From the NCBI RefSeq assembly GCF_000295935.2, contig NZ_ALWO02000040.1:82212-146211 (forward strand): 64,000 bases of DNA. Direction: 5' to 3'. Position numbers and translations under genes: made by a program. The DNA comes from Indibacter alkaliphilus LW1. Lineage in GTDB: Bacteria > Bacteroidota > Bacteroidia > Cytophagales > Cyclobacteriaceae. The notes under the pieces are model-generated. The model saw nothing but the letters and a program-made list of their open reading frames with translations. It made no database searches and had not been told where the DNA came from. This document shows, piece by piece, positions 55,302-64,000 of this stretch; positions within the stretch are counted from its first letter, which is position 1; each line of letters begins with the position of its first letter.

Positions 55302-56234
55302 ATGAAAAGAAGACAGTTTTCCAAAATCACCGGCATTTCCGTTCTTGGTTTAAGCACCTCTCCCACCCTCCTTTGGTCTGCTCAAGAAAATAATTCACTG
55401 AGACTTGGCGGGCCGGTATTTGAAAAATATGATTCTCCTGATTCATGGATTCAAGCTTTGAAAAAATCAAATTACAGGGCTGCATATTGTCCGGTAGGTA
55501 TTGATGCTTCAAGAGAAACGATCCAGGCTTATGAGGCTGCAGCAAAAGAAGCCAATATCATCATTGCAGAGGTAGGCGCTTGGTCCAATCCTATCAGCCC
55601 TGACAAGTCAACAGCTCAAGCTGCTTTTCAAAAATGTGTTGATTCCCTGCAGTTGGCTGAGGATATTGGTGCTAATTGCTGTGTAAATATTGCCGGAAGT
55701 AATAACAGGGAAAACTGGGCTGGGCCACACCCTGACAACTTTTCTGAAGATACCTTTGACCAAATTGTAGAAACAACAAGAAAAATCATAGATGAAGTGG
55801 ATCCAAAAAGGACATTTTTCACCTTGGAGGCTATGCCCTGGATTTTCCCAGAAAACCCAGACTCTTACCTGAAGCTACTCAAGGCTATAGATAGGAAGGC
55901 ATTTGGGGTCCATCTCGATCCCGTTAATATGATGGTAAGTCCTGCGGTATTTTACAAAAATAGTAACCTGATCAAAGAGTGTTTTGAGAAACTTGGCCCT
56001 CATATCAAAAGCTGTCATGCAAAAGACTTAATTTTGAAAGAACGAACCTACATGCCTCAATTTGAAGAGGTGATTCCCGGCAGAGGCATGATGGATTACA
56101 GGACATTTATGATTGAAATAAAAAAATCCCCACACATCCCTGTTATGATGGAACACCTTGAAACTGCGGAAGAATATCTTCAAGGAGCTAACTACATCAG
56201 GTCAAAAGCAAAAGAAGTGGGTCTGGTGGCCTAA
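55302..56234 (+). CDS. Tat-exported sugar phosphate isomerase/epimerase-like TIM barrel
   Basis: A 310-residue protein with a twin-arginine-type leader (MKRRQFSKITGISVLGLS). The body is an AP endonuclease 2/xylose isomerase-like TIM barrel, with metal-site segments FTLEAMPWIFPENPDS, FGVHLDPVNMM and IKSCHAKDL and the C-terminal VMMEHL. Such exported relatives act in catabolism of sugars or inositols in Bacteroidota. Substrate unknown. It ends three bases before the convergent GT83 gene. Confidence 0.82.
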   Translation: MKRRQFSKITGISVLGLSTSPTLLWSAQENNSLRLGGPVFEKYDSPDSWIQALKKSNYRAAYCPVGIDASRETIQAYEAAAKEANIIIAEVGAWSNPISPDKSTAQAAFQKCVDSLQLAEDIGANCCVNIAGSNNRENWAGPHPDNFSEDTFDQIVETTRKIIDEVDPKRTFFTLEAMPWIFPENPDSYLKLLKAIDRKAFGVHLDPVNMMVSPAVFYKNSNLIKECFEKLGPHIKSCHAKDLILKERTYMPQFEEVIPGRGMMDYRTFMIEIKKSPHIPVMMEHLETAEEYLQGANYIRSKAKEVGLVA

Positions 56235-56237
56235 TCC

Positions 56238-58484
56238 TTAATAGTATAAAATCCACCCATCGATTTCGATACTGTTCTCAAATACTAAGTGAACACTCCC
56301 CAGCTTTTTCAATTTGTTTTTCTTGACCATCATAACCGAATTCTTAGGAGAATTTTTGATCAGCCAATCAGGTTCATCCTGAAGGTTGATCAGATTTGAT
56401 TTCCATGCTATACCTTTTTCAAACTGTACCTCCCTGTTCAAACCTTCATCACCATCATAGAGAGAAATGATGTTTTTCTCGGTAAGAAATGACATGGATG
56501 GCATTCTTTTGTCATAAACAAGTATGTTTTCCGAACCCTGGATCTCCGCTTCAATAAATGCAGCAATACGTTTTTGGTCATTCATCAATCCTGGATTGCT
56601 TCCAAAGAAATAAGATGAGGAGGCAGTAACTCCCATTACAAATAGGTACGCAGTAAATACTGTTCTATCCACCACTTTCAGAGAAGTTGCCCTTAAGGAG
56701 ACCAACAAAGAAGCCGTAATAACCAGGATAAAGAAAAATTTATAATTCAAAACAATATTGGAATCAATCAAGGGACTTATGGCCAGGCCTATTAGAATCA
56801 GAACATGAAACCCAAACTGAATCCTATCCCACTTCTTATGACTCTTTTCATCTAAACCCAGCCAAACTTTTGCCGCAGCTAAAGCGATTCCAGGATAGAT
56901 CGGTAAAATGTATAGTATCAATTTAGACTTACTGATAGAAAAAAAGAGTAAGGGAACTATAATCCAAGCCATCAAAAACATTACTTGAGTATCCTTTGAC
57001 TTCCATATTCTTTTGAAATTGAATCCAAGAATCAGAATCCACGGAAAGGCCGTACCAATTAGCAAGGCAGGATAAAACCATACTGGCTGACTCCTGCTAA
57101 AAGTATCTGTAGCAAAGCGCTGTACTGTATGTTTGAAAACAAAATAATCGAGAAATTGAGGGTCTTCCAGAAAAAGGAAAACAAACCAGCTCAAACCCAA
57201 AGTGAGAAAAATACCAAATCCTAAAATGTGAACAGACCAAGGACCTTGCTTTTCCTTCAGATAAAATTTACTGAACAAGGTCAGAATTACCGGAACTATC
57301 AATACCACCGGCCCCTTGGTGAGAAAACCCAAACCCAACATGAAGTAAGAAAGGAGTAAGAAGAAAGACTTGTAATTTTCAAGGTATTTTAACCAAAAGT
57401 AAACCGCCAACAAAACAAATACCACAAGGTAAGCGTCAGTGGTCAATGCTCTTCCGGCAATGATATAAGTTGGGAAAGCCGCAAAAATCATTGAACTGTA
57501 GAATGCTTTCTTATCGTCGCTGAAATAAACCAGCCCGATCCTGTAAACCAAAAACAGCATGGCCAACAATGCTACCTGAAGAAAAAACCTAGCAGACCAA
57601 GAAGAGACACCGAATATTTTGTAAGATACAGCAGTAATCCAATATGTCATGGGAGGCTTATGGTAATGATAAATACCCATCAGGGTCGGGTGAAGATAAT
57701 CTCCGGATTCCACCATCTCTTTTCCAATCTGCGCATACCTTGCCTCGCTGCTTTCAGTCACAGTCCAATTATCCAGGTTGAAAAAGAGCACAATTGCTGT
57801 GAAAATCATCAAGGCTGGAAATCTGTAGGGTTTAAATTTTAAAAAAAGCGACTTAGACCTTCCGAAGCTTGTTTTGTGATGAAGATATAGGTTTCGTAAG
57901 TAAACAATCAACCCAAAACCCTGACCGATAAACAGTACAGCATCATTTCTCATGATTGCGTAACTGGCTATTAGCAATGCCCCTAAAGTACTGATGTACC
58001 AGAATGAAACTGGGAATACTGAATCTTTCAATTTTTCAGAATAAACCCACTGAACTACAAATCTGGAAGTAAAGATCAATTGCCCAAGTGTGCCCCAAGT
58101 GAGTAAAAAACCTTCAATTTCGGGATTATCTATAAGTCCGTTCCAGTCATAGTCCAAGCCGAAAATCAAAAATAAGAGAAGCAGAAATGGCAGTAAAAAA
58201 GCAAATAGCCTAATCATTTTTGGAATCTTGATCCATTCACCTTTTAGCTGGAGATTTCTGATATAAATCAGATAGCCTACAAGTTGACCTCCTACGATCA
58301 CTATATCATTTCTAAAAAAGCCATAGGTGATCAGGAGAAATGATGCGATCAAACTCAATTGCCAGAAAAGCGTGGGAGAAACTACCTTGTTTGCCTTTTC
58401 AGACTTAACCAGTTGTACCAAAAACCTCGACGCGAAAAGGCCCTGCGCTATAAGACCTAGAGCCAATAAAACCTGACTGTTCAT
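56238..58484 (-). CDS. LAB_N-LAB_N-GT83 fusion: ArnT-like polyprenyl-phosphate glycosyltransferase
   Basis: A 748-residue membrane protein with an unusual layout. Two tandem LAB_N domains lie at about residues 1-90 (QGLFASRFLVQLVKSEK) and 125-205 (IFTSRFVVQWVYSEK, VFPVSFWYISTLGALLIASY). An ArnT/PMT-type GT83 domain follows from about 215, with SSEARYAQIGKEMVESGDYL and YHKPPMTYWITAVSYKIFGV in its first periplasmic loop. GT83 enzymes move a sugar from polyprenyl phosphate to lipid A or another envelope acceptor. The neighbour gene for a polyprenyl-phosphate-type GT2 overlaps it by four bases, which fits one pathway. Confidence 0.87.
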   Translation of the reverse strand: MNSQVLLALGLIAQGLFASRFLVQLVKSEKANKVVSPTLFWQLSLIASFLLITYGFFRNDIVIVGGQLVGYLIYIRNLQLKGEWIKIPKMIRLFAFLLPFLLLLFLIFGLDYDWNGLIDNPEIEGFLLTWGTLGQLIFTSRFVVQWVYSEKLKDSVFPVSFWYISTLGALLIASYAIMRNDAVLFIGQGFGLIVYLRNLYLHHKTSFGRSKSLFLKFKPYRFPALMIFTAIVLFFNLDNWTVTESSEARYAQIGKEMVESGDYLHPTLMGIYHYHKPPMTYWITAVSYKIFGVSSWSARFFLQVALLAMLFLVYRIGLVYFSDDKKAFYSSMIFAAFPTYIIAGRALTTDAYLVVFVLLAVYFWLKYLENYKSFFLLLSYFMLGLGFLTKGPVVLIVPVILTLFSKFYLKEKQGPWSVHILGFGIFLTLGLSWFVFLFLEDPQFLDYFVFKHTVQRFATDTFSRSQPVWFYPALLIGTAFPWILILGFNFKRIWKSKDTQVMFLMAWIIVPLLFFSISKSKLILYILPIYPGIALAAAKVWLGLDEKSHKKWDRIQFGFHVLILIGLAISPLIDSNIVLNYKFFFILVITASLLVSLRATSLKVVDRTVFTAYLFVMGVTASSSYFFGSNPGLMNDQKRIAAFIEAEIQGSENILVYDKRMPSMSFLTEKNIISLYDGDEGLNREVQFEKGIAWKSNLINLQDEPDWLIKNSPKNSVMMVKKNKLKKLGSVHLVFENSIEIDGWILYY

Positions 58485-59215
58485 TTGTTGATGTTTGGTA
58501 GAAAAAGTTTGGATTCATTCACTTGGTACTTGATGTACCTTTTCTTCAACCTATGCACCAACAATGTATCCAAAAAAGGCTGTATCATTCTGTTAAAGGC
58601 ATTGAACTTCGACACACCCTCCGTTCTTGCAAAATGCCTTACAGGAACAACCTTAACCTGACCTCCATAAATCTGTGTCAAAGCCGGGAAAAATCTATGA
58701 ACCCCATTGAAAAAAGGAAGCCTTTGAGCAAATTCCCTATTGAATATTTTCAGTGGGCATCCTGTATCCTTCATGCCATCTTGGAGAAAACTATTTCTGA
58801 ACCAGTTGGCAAAGCTGGAAGAGATCTTCTTTCCCAAGCCATCCTTCCTATCCTGTCTCTCCCCAGTCACAAGCTGGTATTCTTCCACAAAAGACTCAAA
58901 CTTCAGAAAATCCTCCGGGCTTGTTTGCAGGTCTGCATCCATATACCCTACCCAGTTAGTTACAGCATGGTCAAATCCTGCCTTGATGGCTGTGCTTAGT
59001 CCCGCATTTTTTGCGAAAGACACAAATCCAAACCTGGAATCTTCCTCGCATACTTTTTTGATCAAAGCAAGACTCTTATCCTTGGAGCCGTCATTGACAA
59101 ACAATCCAAATACAAGAAAAGCCGATTTTTCCATGTAGGAGGAAAGAGCTTCCTGAATTCTGGGAATATTTCCCTCTTCATTAAAAACCGGTATGATTAC
59201 AGTGAGTGCCTTCAT
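58481..59215 (-). CDS. Polyprenyl-phosphate-type glycosyltransferase, GT2 (DPM1/ArnC-like)
   Basis: A 244-residue GT2 enzyme from the ATG at 59215. Motifs: LTVIIPVFNEEGNI, GLFVNDGSKDKS, WVGYMDADLQTSPED (DxD), and a late MKDTGCPLKIFNRE. There are no C-terminal helices, unlike E. coli ArnC. It would make a polyprenyl-phosphate sugar for the GT83 gene that it overlaps (ATGA). Confidence 0.87.
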   Translation of the reverse strand: MKALTVIIPVFNEEGNIPRIQEALSSYMEKSAFLVFGLFVNDGSKDKSLALIKKVCEEDSRFGFVSFAKNAGLSTAIKAGFDHAVTNWVGYMDADLQTSPEDFLKFESFVEEYQLVTGERQDRKDGLGKKISSSFANWFRNSFLQDGMKDTGCPLKIFNREFAQRLPFFNGVHRFFPALTQIYGGQVKVVPVRHFARTEGVSKFNAFNRMIQPFLDTLLVHRLKKRYIKYQVNESKLFLPNINK

Positions 59216-59224
59216 GCTGATCAA

Positions 59225-59679
59225 AAATTATCGCCAAATATACCTATTTTGAATAGAAAAATTAGTTATTGCAACGTTTTTACAGAATTATGAAATTTCC
59301 TTTGGTCTGGTTGGAATTTCAAGCTGAATTCAAAAAAAAATATATGAATCCTGAAATATCAAGCACTACGAGGTCCGTAAATCCATCAAAAATGTAAATT
59401 TTAAAAATACCGGTTAATTTTTGAACCTATTTTCATCAATTCTATGTGATTTTGTTAAAAACTGGTTTAAAAATAAGGCATAAAAAAAGGAGTCTTTGCA
59501 AAAGACTCCAAATGTGGGTTTATTTGTAACTGACTACAGCCATATAAAAATTGGTAATTTTCAAACTTTTAGCGTTTTTTCACTACCAAATTTTTCTAAA
59601 CTTAAAAAAACCTATCGGAAAGTCCATAAAAACCATAAAATATTTTTTAACAATTTGATAAAGTAAAAATAATCCAAGG
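59225..59679. other. Intergenic region with a minus-strand terminator
   Basis: About 455 bases between two minus-strand genes. It holds the terminator at 59481-59509 and AT-rich sequence; no gene seen. The upstream part likely has the GT2 promoter. Confidence 0.6.
59481..59509 (-). terminator. Terminator after the AraC gene
   Basis: On the minus strand, nine-base arms GGAGTCTTT / AAAGACTCC with loop TGC, followed by seven T. It lies about 170 bases downstream of the AraC-family gene. Confidence 0.85.
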
Positions 59680-60603
59680 TCATGGATACTGATTTTGAAA
59701 AACTTTCGGTGTCATTCCAAACTCGTTTTTAAAGGCTCTGATAAAGTAGGTGGGGTTATTGAACCCGGACATGTAGCATACTTCCTGGATTTGTTTGGTG
59801 CCTAGTTTGAGGAAATTTTTCGCCAATTTTAAGCGCTCCTTCAGGATATACTCCATTGGACTTATACCGAGCTCGTTTTTGAAAGTCCTGGAAAAATGAG
59901 CCTTACTCATACAAGCTTTTGCACTGAGTTGGTCCAAAGTGAAATTTTCCCTGATGTTACTTTTGATATAATCTACCACATAAGCCAGTCTATTGGAAGA
60001 GGCCAATGATTGGTAAGTCTTCTCCAGCATATCTCTGGCTTGGGTTTGCGTAAGCCGAATTAACAACTCTTTCAAAGCAAATGAAGCTATGAGATCCTTT
60101 TCTTTGGATCTTTCTTTAACGCCGATTCTGATAAACCTGTTGATGATCTCCGAAAGGTCTTTTGTATTAATGAGGTGAAAGTTAGACAAATCGAGACCCC
60201 ACTCTTTGGTCAGCTCCTTGTCAGGAAGCCTTTCATTGAGCAAATTAAAAGTATTCTCAATCATTTCTTTGGAAATGGACAAGGCAATGCACTGGGTAGG
60301 ATTATCCATTTTTGCTTCAGGAAAATCTATACGCATCACTTCATTGGGCGGAACAATCACTGATTCACCGGGGAGATAGTCAAAACCTGGTTTTTCAAAA
60401 AGATGCATCACCTTTTTACCTTTCAGCATAGTGGTCAGGACAAGGTCTCCAAATACCAGATTTACATCTTTGGCCTCTTGGTGTGTTTCAAAAATATTCA
60501 GCTCACAGTCATGCAGGGTGTAGGTTGTTCTATTTTCAACCAGTGTTTTCAAATCCCTTTCATTTCTCCAAGGCACACAGGGGATATAGTTGGTTTTTAG
60601 CAT
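59680..60603 (-). CDS. AraC family transcriptional regulator
   Basis: A 307-residue regulator. An N-terminal effector/cupin-like domain (about 1-190) precedes the two HTH motifs: FTLDQLSAKACMSKAHFSRTF and TKQIQEVCYMSGFNNPTYFI, ending FKNEFGMTPKVFQNQYP. It is divergent from aldehyde dehydrogenase with 138 bases between the starts, and by context would activate it. Confidence 0.9.
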   Translation of the reverse strand: MLKTNYIPCVPWRNERDLKTLVENRTTYTLHDCELNIFETHQEAKDVNLVFGDLVLTTMLKGKKVMHLFEKPGFDYLPGESVIVPPNEVMRIDFPEAKMDNPTQCIALSISKEMIENTFNLLNERLPDKELTKEWGLDLSNFHLINTKDLSEIINRFIRIGVKERSKEKDLIASFALKELLIRLTQTQARDMLEKTYQSLASSNRLAYVVDYIKSNIRENFTLDQLSAKACMSKAHFSRTFKNELGISPMEYILKERLKLAKNFLKLGTKQIQEVCYMSGFNNPTYFIRAFKNEFGMTPKVFQNQYP

Positions 60604-60705
60604 GGTTGATTTTGGGTTATCCTTAAAATTATCAAATAAGACACATTAATCAAAACGGGTCGATAAGATGATAGGTTAGGTGGATTTTTCGAAAAATTAT
60701 TGAAG

Positions 60706-60713
60706 TAAATTTG
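60706..60713 (+). promoter_or_regulatory. -7 box upstream of aldehyde dehydrogenase
   Basis: TAAATTTG matches TAnnTTTG exactly, 28 bases before the ATG at 60742. No strong -33 partner is seen, which fits an activator-dependent promoter next to the AraC-family gene. Confidence 0.5.
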
Positions 60714-60741
60714 ACTAAATCCAAAATAATCAAAAAAAATT

Positions 60742-62268
60742 ATGACAACATTAACCTTATCTGAAGCGAAGCCTGTGGACAGGCCTAGAATCAAAGAAAA
60801 ATATGATCATTTTATAGGAGGCAAATGGGTGGCTCCCGCATCAGGAGAGTATTTTGACAATATTTCTCCTATCGATGGTAAACCTTTTTCCAAAGCTGCA
60901 AGAGGTAACAAAGAAGATGTAGAGAAAGCTTTAGATGCAGCGCATGCTGCTTTTCCTTCTTGGTCTAAGACTTCTGCTGCCGAAAGATCACGCTTGTTAA
61001 ATAAAATAGCGGACGTAATTGAAGAAAATCTGGAAATGCTCGCCCGTGTGGAAACAATTGACAACGGTAAAGCCCTTAGAGAAACCAGAGCAGCAGATTT
61101 ACCTCTGTGCGTTGATCATTTCAGGTATTTTGCCGGGGTAATCCGAGCAGATGAAAGTACCATTTCTGAGCATGATGAGCATACTGTAAGTATTGCTCTA
61201 TCCGAACCGCTTGGAGTCGTGGGACAGATCATACCATGGAATTTCCCGCTATTAATGGCTACCTGGAAAATTGCGCCGGCCTTAGCTGCGGGATGTTGCA
61301 CAGTGGTAAAGCCCGCAGAGCAAACTCCAACAAGTATAATGGTATTGATGGAGTTGGTCGCTGACATTCTTCCTCCCGGGGTATTGAATGTAGTTACGGG
61401 ATTTGGTCCTGAAGCCGGTAAACCTCTTGCTACATCTAAAAGAGTAACCAAAGTGGCCTTCACAGGAGAAACCACTACAGGTAGGTTGATCATGCAATAC
61501 GCCTCTGAAAACCTTATACCTGTCACAATGGAACTAGGCGGGAAATCCCCTAATATTTTTATGAAGTCTGTCGCCGACGCTGATGATGAGTTTTTTGATA
61601 AAGCTGTCGAAGGCGCAGTGATGTTTGCCTTGAATCAGGGCGAGGTCTGTACATGCCCTTCTAGAATTTTAGTACATGAAGACATTTATGATAGATTCAT
61701 GGAAAAAGTGGTGGAAAGAACCAAAGCTATCAAAATGGGTCATCCATTGGCAGAAGACACTATGATGGGTGCTCAGGCTTCCAATGATCAGTTTGAAAAA
61801 ATTCTTTCCTATTTAGACATAGGAAAACAAGAAGGTGCTGAAGTATTGTGTGGAGGTGGAAAAGCCAGCCTTAATTCAGGATTGGAAACTGGCTATTATA
61901 TACAGCCTACCATATTCAAAGGGCACAATAAAATGAGAGTTTTCCAAGAAGAAATCTTTGGACCGGTTACTTCTGTGACTACTTTCAAAACTACAGAAGA
62001 GGCCATAGAAATCGCCAATGACACCATGTATGGTTTGGGAGCAGGACTTTGGTCGCGAGATGCACATGAACTCTATCAGGTACCAAGAGCTATCAAAGCT
62101 GGCCGAGTCTGGGTGAATTGCTATCACGCTTACCCTGCTCACGCTCCATTCGGTGGATACAAAAAGTCAGGATTTGGCAGGGAAAATCATCTCATGATGC
62201 TCAACCATTACCGTCAAACCAAGAATATGCTGATTTCTTACAGCAAGAACAAGCTTGGTTTCTTTTAG
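60742..62268 (+). CDS. Aldehyde dehydrogenase (AldB/ExaC type)
   Basis: A 508-residue NAD(P)-dependent aldehyde dehydrogenase. Motifs: [35 protein letters not shown] (catalytic Glu), the double-Cys active site [14 protein letters not shown], and [12 protein letters not shown]. The CTCPSR form is typical of AldB/ExaC acetaldehyde dehydrogenases. The DUF779 gene follows 160 bases later, a known pairing. Confidence 0.93.
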   Translation: MTTLTLSEAKPVDRPRIKEKYDHFIGGKWVAPASGEYFDNISPIDGKPFSKAARGNKEDVEKALDAAHAAFPSWSKTSAAERSRLLNKIADVIEENLEMLARVETIDNGKALRETRAADLPLCVDHFRYFAGVIRADESTISEHDEHTVSIALSEPLGVVGQIIPWNFPLLMATWKIAPALAAGCCTVVKPAEQTPTSIMVLMELVADILPPGVLNVVTGFGPEAGKPLATSKRVTKVAFTGETTTGRLIMQYASENLIPVTMELGGKSPNIFMKSVADADDEFFDKAVEGAVMFALNQGEVCTCPSRILVHEDIYDRFMEKVVERTKAIKMGHPLAEDTMMGAQASNDQFEKILSYLDIGKQEGAEVLCGGGKASLNSGLETGYYIQPTIFKGHNKMRVFQEEIFGPVTSVTTFKTTEEAIEIANDTMYGLGAGLWSRDAHELYQVPRAIKAGRVWVNCYHAYPAHAPFGGYKKSGFGRENHLMMLNHYRQTKNMLISYSKNKLGFF

Positions 62269-62318
62269 TAGACATAAGATCTAAAGCAAAAGACTTAAGA
62301 TAAGAGAACTCAAGGCAG

Positions 62319-62337
62319 AAGATGGAACTTCCATCTT
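62319..62337. repeat. Hairpin AAGATGGAA-C-TTCCATCTT
   Basis: Nine-base perfect arms with a one-base centre, followed by TTTGTCTTG. It sits between the aldehyde dehydrogenase and DUF779 genes and may attenuate read-through. Confidence 0.6.
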
Positions 62338-62431
62338 TTGTCTTGATTCTTATTTTGCTGTTAAATTGAGTAGGCTTTATCTCTTGATTCTTATTTCTCG
62401 CTTATATTTTCTCATTTCTTCAAAAATTCCC

Positions 62432-62839
62432 ATGACCGAAAGACAATACACTCCCAGAATCCTTATCACAGAAGCATCTATGGATGTCATTGACACCCTG
62501 AGGAAACGCTTTGGAACAGAATTAATGTTCCATCAAAGCGGTGGCTGTTGTGATGGATCTTCTCCTATGTGTTTTGAAAAAGGTGATTTTAAAGTTGGAG
62601 GAAGTGATGTATGGATGGGGAAGATTTATGGTTGTGATTTTTTTATGAATGAAGATCAATTTGAGTATTGGAAACACACCCAATTGACTTTAGATGTAAC
62701 TCCGGGTAGAGGAAGCAGCTTTTCCTTAGAAATCCCAATGGGGGTTCGCTTTATGATCAGATCCCGAATGTTTACTATGGAGGAGCTTGAAAATCTTGTT
62801 CCCACCAAAACAGGCGAGGAGTATCTGGAAGAAGGATAA
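62432..62839 (+). CDS. DUF779 protein, aldehyde dehydrogenase partner
   Basis: A 135-residue protein from the ATG at 62432. It has the family's cysteine-rich SGGCCDGSSPMC segment and the FMNEDQFEYWKHTQLTLDV and GRGSSFSLE segments. DUF779 genes commonly sit next to acetaldehyde dehydrogenase genes, and the cysteines suggest a metal or thiol role, but its function is unknown. Read-through from aldehyde dehydrogenase is likely. Confidence 0.85.
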   Translation: MTERQYTPRILITEASMDVIDTLRKRFGTELMFHQSGGCCDGSSPMCFEKGDFKVGGSDVWMGKIYGCDFFMNEDQFEYWKHTQLTLDVTPGRGSSFSLEIPMGVRFMIRSRMFTMEELENLVPTKTGEEYLEEG

Positions 62840-62845
62840 TTTCAG

Positions 62846-63077
62846 ATCGTCCATGCCGACGGCATTTCGGTTAACCTATTACTATTCTTTACCCGGCAAT
62901 AAATTACCGGGCTATTACATCGGTCATGCCCATGGGCATTGACTAATAAAACCCGAACCCAAAAACAAAGTCTGCATAAAACTCAAACCAGTCCCATTGG
63001 GACGGACTATCTTATAACCAGAGGTTTCAACCTCTGGACCGGTCCATGCCCACCCCCCAAAAATCCCGTAGGGATGA
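62846..63077. repeat. REP-like palindrome cluster, copy 1
   Basis: A 232-base block of short palindromes: ATGCCGACGGCAT (62853), a 20-base CCCGGCAATAAATTACCGGG type (62892), ATGCCCATGGGCAT (62926), GTCCCATTGGGAC (62991), CCAGAGGTT-TC-AACCTCTGG (63018), GGACCGGTCC (63036) and ATCCCGTAGGGAT (63063). Copy 2 at 63096 is identical as far as I can read. Confidence 0.92.
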
Positions 63078-63095
63078 CCCATATCCTAATGTAAA

Positions 63096-63327
63096 ATCGT
63101 CCATGCCGACGGCATTTCGGTTAACCTATTACTATTCTTTACCCGGCAATAAATTACCGGGCTATTACATCGGTCATGCCCATGGGCATTGACTAATAAA
63201 ACCCGAACCCAAAAACAAAGTCTGCATAAAACTCAAACCAGTCCCATTGGGACGGACTATCTTATAACCAGAGGTTTCAACCTCTGGACCGGTCCATGCC
63301 CACCCCCCAAAAATCCCGTAGGGATGA
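63096..63327. repeat. REP-like palindrome cluster, copy 2
   Basis: Second, identical 232-base block, exactly 250 bases from copy 1 with an 18-base spacer. It ends five bases before the stop of the transposase gene on the minus strand. An open frame inside it is the translation of the palindromes only. Confidence 0.92.
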
Positions 63328-63333
63328 TTAAAA

Positions 63334-63795
63334 TTATATCGGTTCATAAAAAAGGTACTTTTCATCATAATTAACCCCATACTTTTTTAACATCCCGACA
63401 TACTCATCTTTGAAGGTTTCCTTTTGATGATGCCTTTCCTGATTTTTTATATATCTAAAAACCACATCAACTTGGCCATGGCTATAAGTAACAGACCCAT
63501 ATCCCTCTTGCCACTCAAACCTATTCTTTAAAAATCCTTTCTCATTTATCCATTTTGAAGATTTTGCCTTCACACTTTGCATAATTTCAGAAATAGAATG
63601 AACAGGTCTGAATCCGAATAAACAATGAACATGATCACTTACCCCATTAACAATCAATGTTTTGCAATTCACCTCATTGATAAGGTTACCTATCACTTCA
63701 AATAATTGAGATTTCCATTCCGGCTTAATTTGAGATTCACGGTATTTAACAGCAAAGACTGTCTGAACATACATTTGAAAATACGTGTTAGGCAT
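63334..63795 (-). CDS. REP-associated tyrosine transposase (RAYT, IS200-like)
   Basis: A 153-residue Y1 HUH nuclease. The metal-site motif is HVH (H55, H57 in VSDHVHCLFG) and the catalytic Tyr is Y115 in VVFRYIKNQERHH. The C-terminal LFYEP tail is as in Bacteroidota IS200-type proteins. It is flanked on both sides by palindrome clusters, as with RAYT/REP systems where a chromosomal transposase spreads short palindromes. There is no TnpB gene. Confidence 0.88.
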   Translation of the reverse strand: MPNTYFQMYVQTVFAVKYRESQIKPEWKSQLFEVIGNLINEVNCKTLIVNGVSDHVHCLFGFRPVHSISEIMQSVKAKSSKWINEKGFLKNRFEWQEGYGSVTYSHGQVDVVFRYIKNQERHHQKETFKDEYVGMLKKYGVNYDEKYLFYEPI

Positions 63796-63891
63796 AACTC
63801 TAAAATTTAAAATTCCATAAAAACTCCTTAAAATTTAAATAATAGAATCCCAACTTCAGAGATATGGTCAAAACTTATCCGTTTAATTTTC

Positions 63892-64000
63892 AGATCACTC
63901 ATGCCGACGGCATTTTGGTTACCCTATTACCATTCTTTACCCGGCAATAGATTACCGGGCTATTACATCGGTCATGCCCATGAGCATTGACTAATAAAAC
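63892..64000. repeat. REP-like palindrome cluster, partial copy 3
   Basis: A diverged start of the same block continuing past the window edge: ATGCCGACGGCAT at 63901, a changed CCCGGCAATAGATTACCGGG at 63940, and ATGCCCATGAGCAT, a broken palindrome, at 63974. It places a cluster on the upstream side of the transposase gene. Confidence 0.85.

Noticed and set aside
63189..63374. Open frame of 61 codons in the palindrome cluster
   Set aside because: It encodes the repeat itself and reads into the antisense of the transposase gene.

Overview
The window reads as the chromosome of a Bacteroidota bacterium, most likely a Cytophagales/Cyclobacteriaceae-type organism. This placement is inferred from gene content: a SusC/SusD pair, several TonB-dependent receptors, FG-GAP/VCBS repeat lipoproteins, a LytTR two-component pair, a DUF4221-like lipoprotein, few Shine-Dalgarno sequences, and TAnnTTTG-type -7 boxes upstream of some genes. 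I did not see rRNA, tRNA or CRISPR in the window. The sequence is moderately AT-rich and gene order is mostly ordinary housekeeping and envelope genes separated by short repeats.

Layout. 1-961: end of a thiamine block (thiD cut by the window edge, then tenA). 1355-4300: large FAD/Fe-S 2-hydroxyacid dehydrogenase. 4472-7698: small membrane protein, YdcF/ElyC-like protein, CBS protein, and a heme-c-motif/VCBS lipoprotein. 7786-10094: three-gene operon of glycosylasparaginase, CutC and a hexapeptide acetyltransferase. 10544-20844: creatininase-like hydrolase, then a nutrient-uptake locus (SusC, SusD, and a separately placed CRTAC1-like lipoprotein) behind a palindromic LacI-type operator. 21349-31000: TPR lipoprotein, PspC, glycosyltransferase, YbaB, HisS with a divergent 47-residue basic protein, a DUF4221-like lipoprotein, phosphodiesterase and pyruvate dehydrogenase E1 beta. 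31068-38286: an outer-membrane beta-barrel receptor divergent from a LytS/LytTR pair, then guanine deaminase, a lipoprotein and sulfide:quinone oxidoreductase.

38504-48175 is the strangest part: two adjacent genes for giant proteins (1786 and 1427 residues) with no signal peptide and no domain family I recognise. They occupy nearly 10 kb and are divergent from a metal-type TonB receptor, a ZIP transporter and an SLC13-type permease (48769-54075). This pair is my best candidate for an undescribed system.

54228-62839: LOG-family hydrolase, Tat-exported sugar isomerase-like protein, an envelope glycan pair (LAB_N-LAB_N-GT83 fusion plus a polyprenyl-phosphate-type GT2), and an AraC regulator divergent from aldehyde dehydrogenase and DUF779. 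62846-64000: a REP-associated HUH transposase (RAYT/IS200-like) flanked on both sides by clusters of short palindromes, including a perfect 232-bp tandem duplication.
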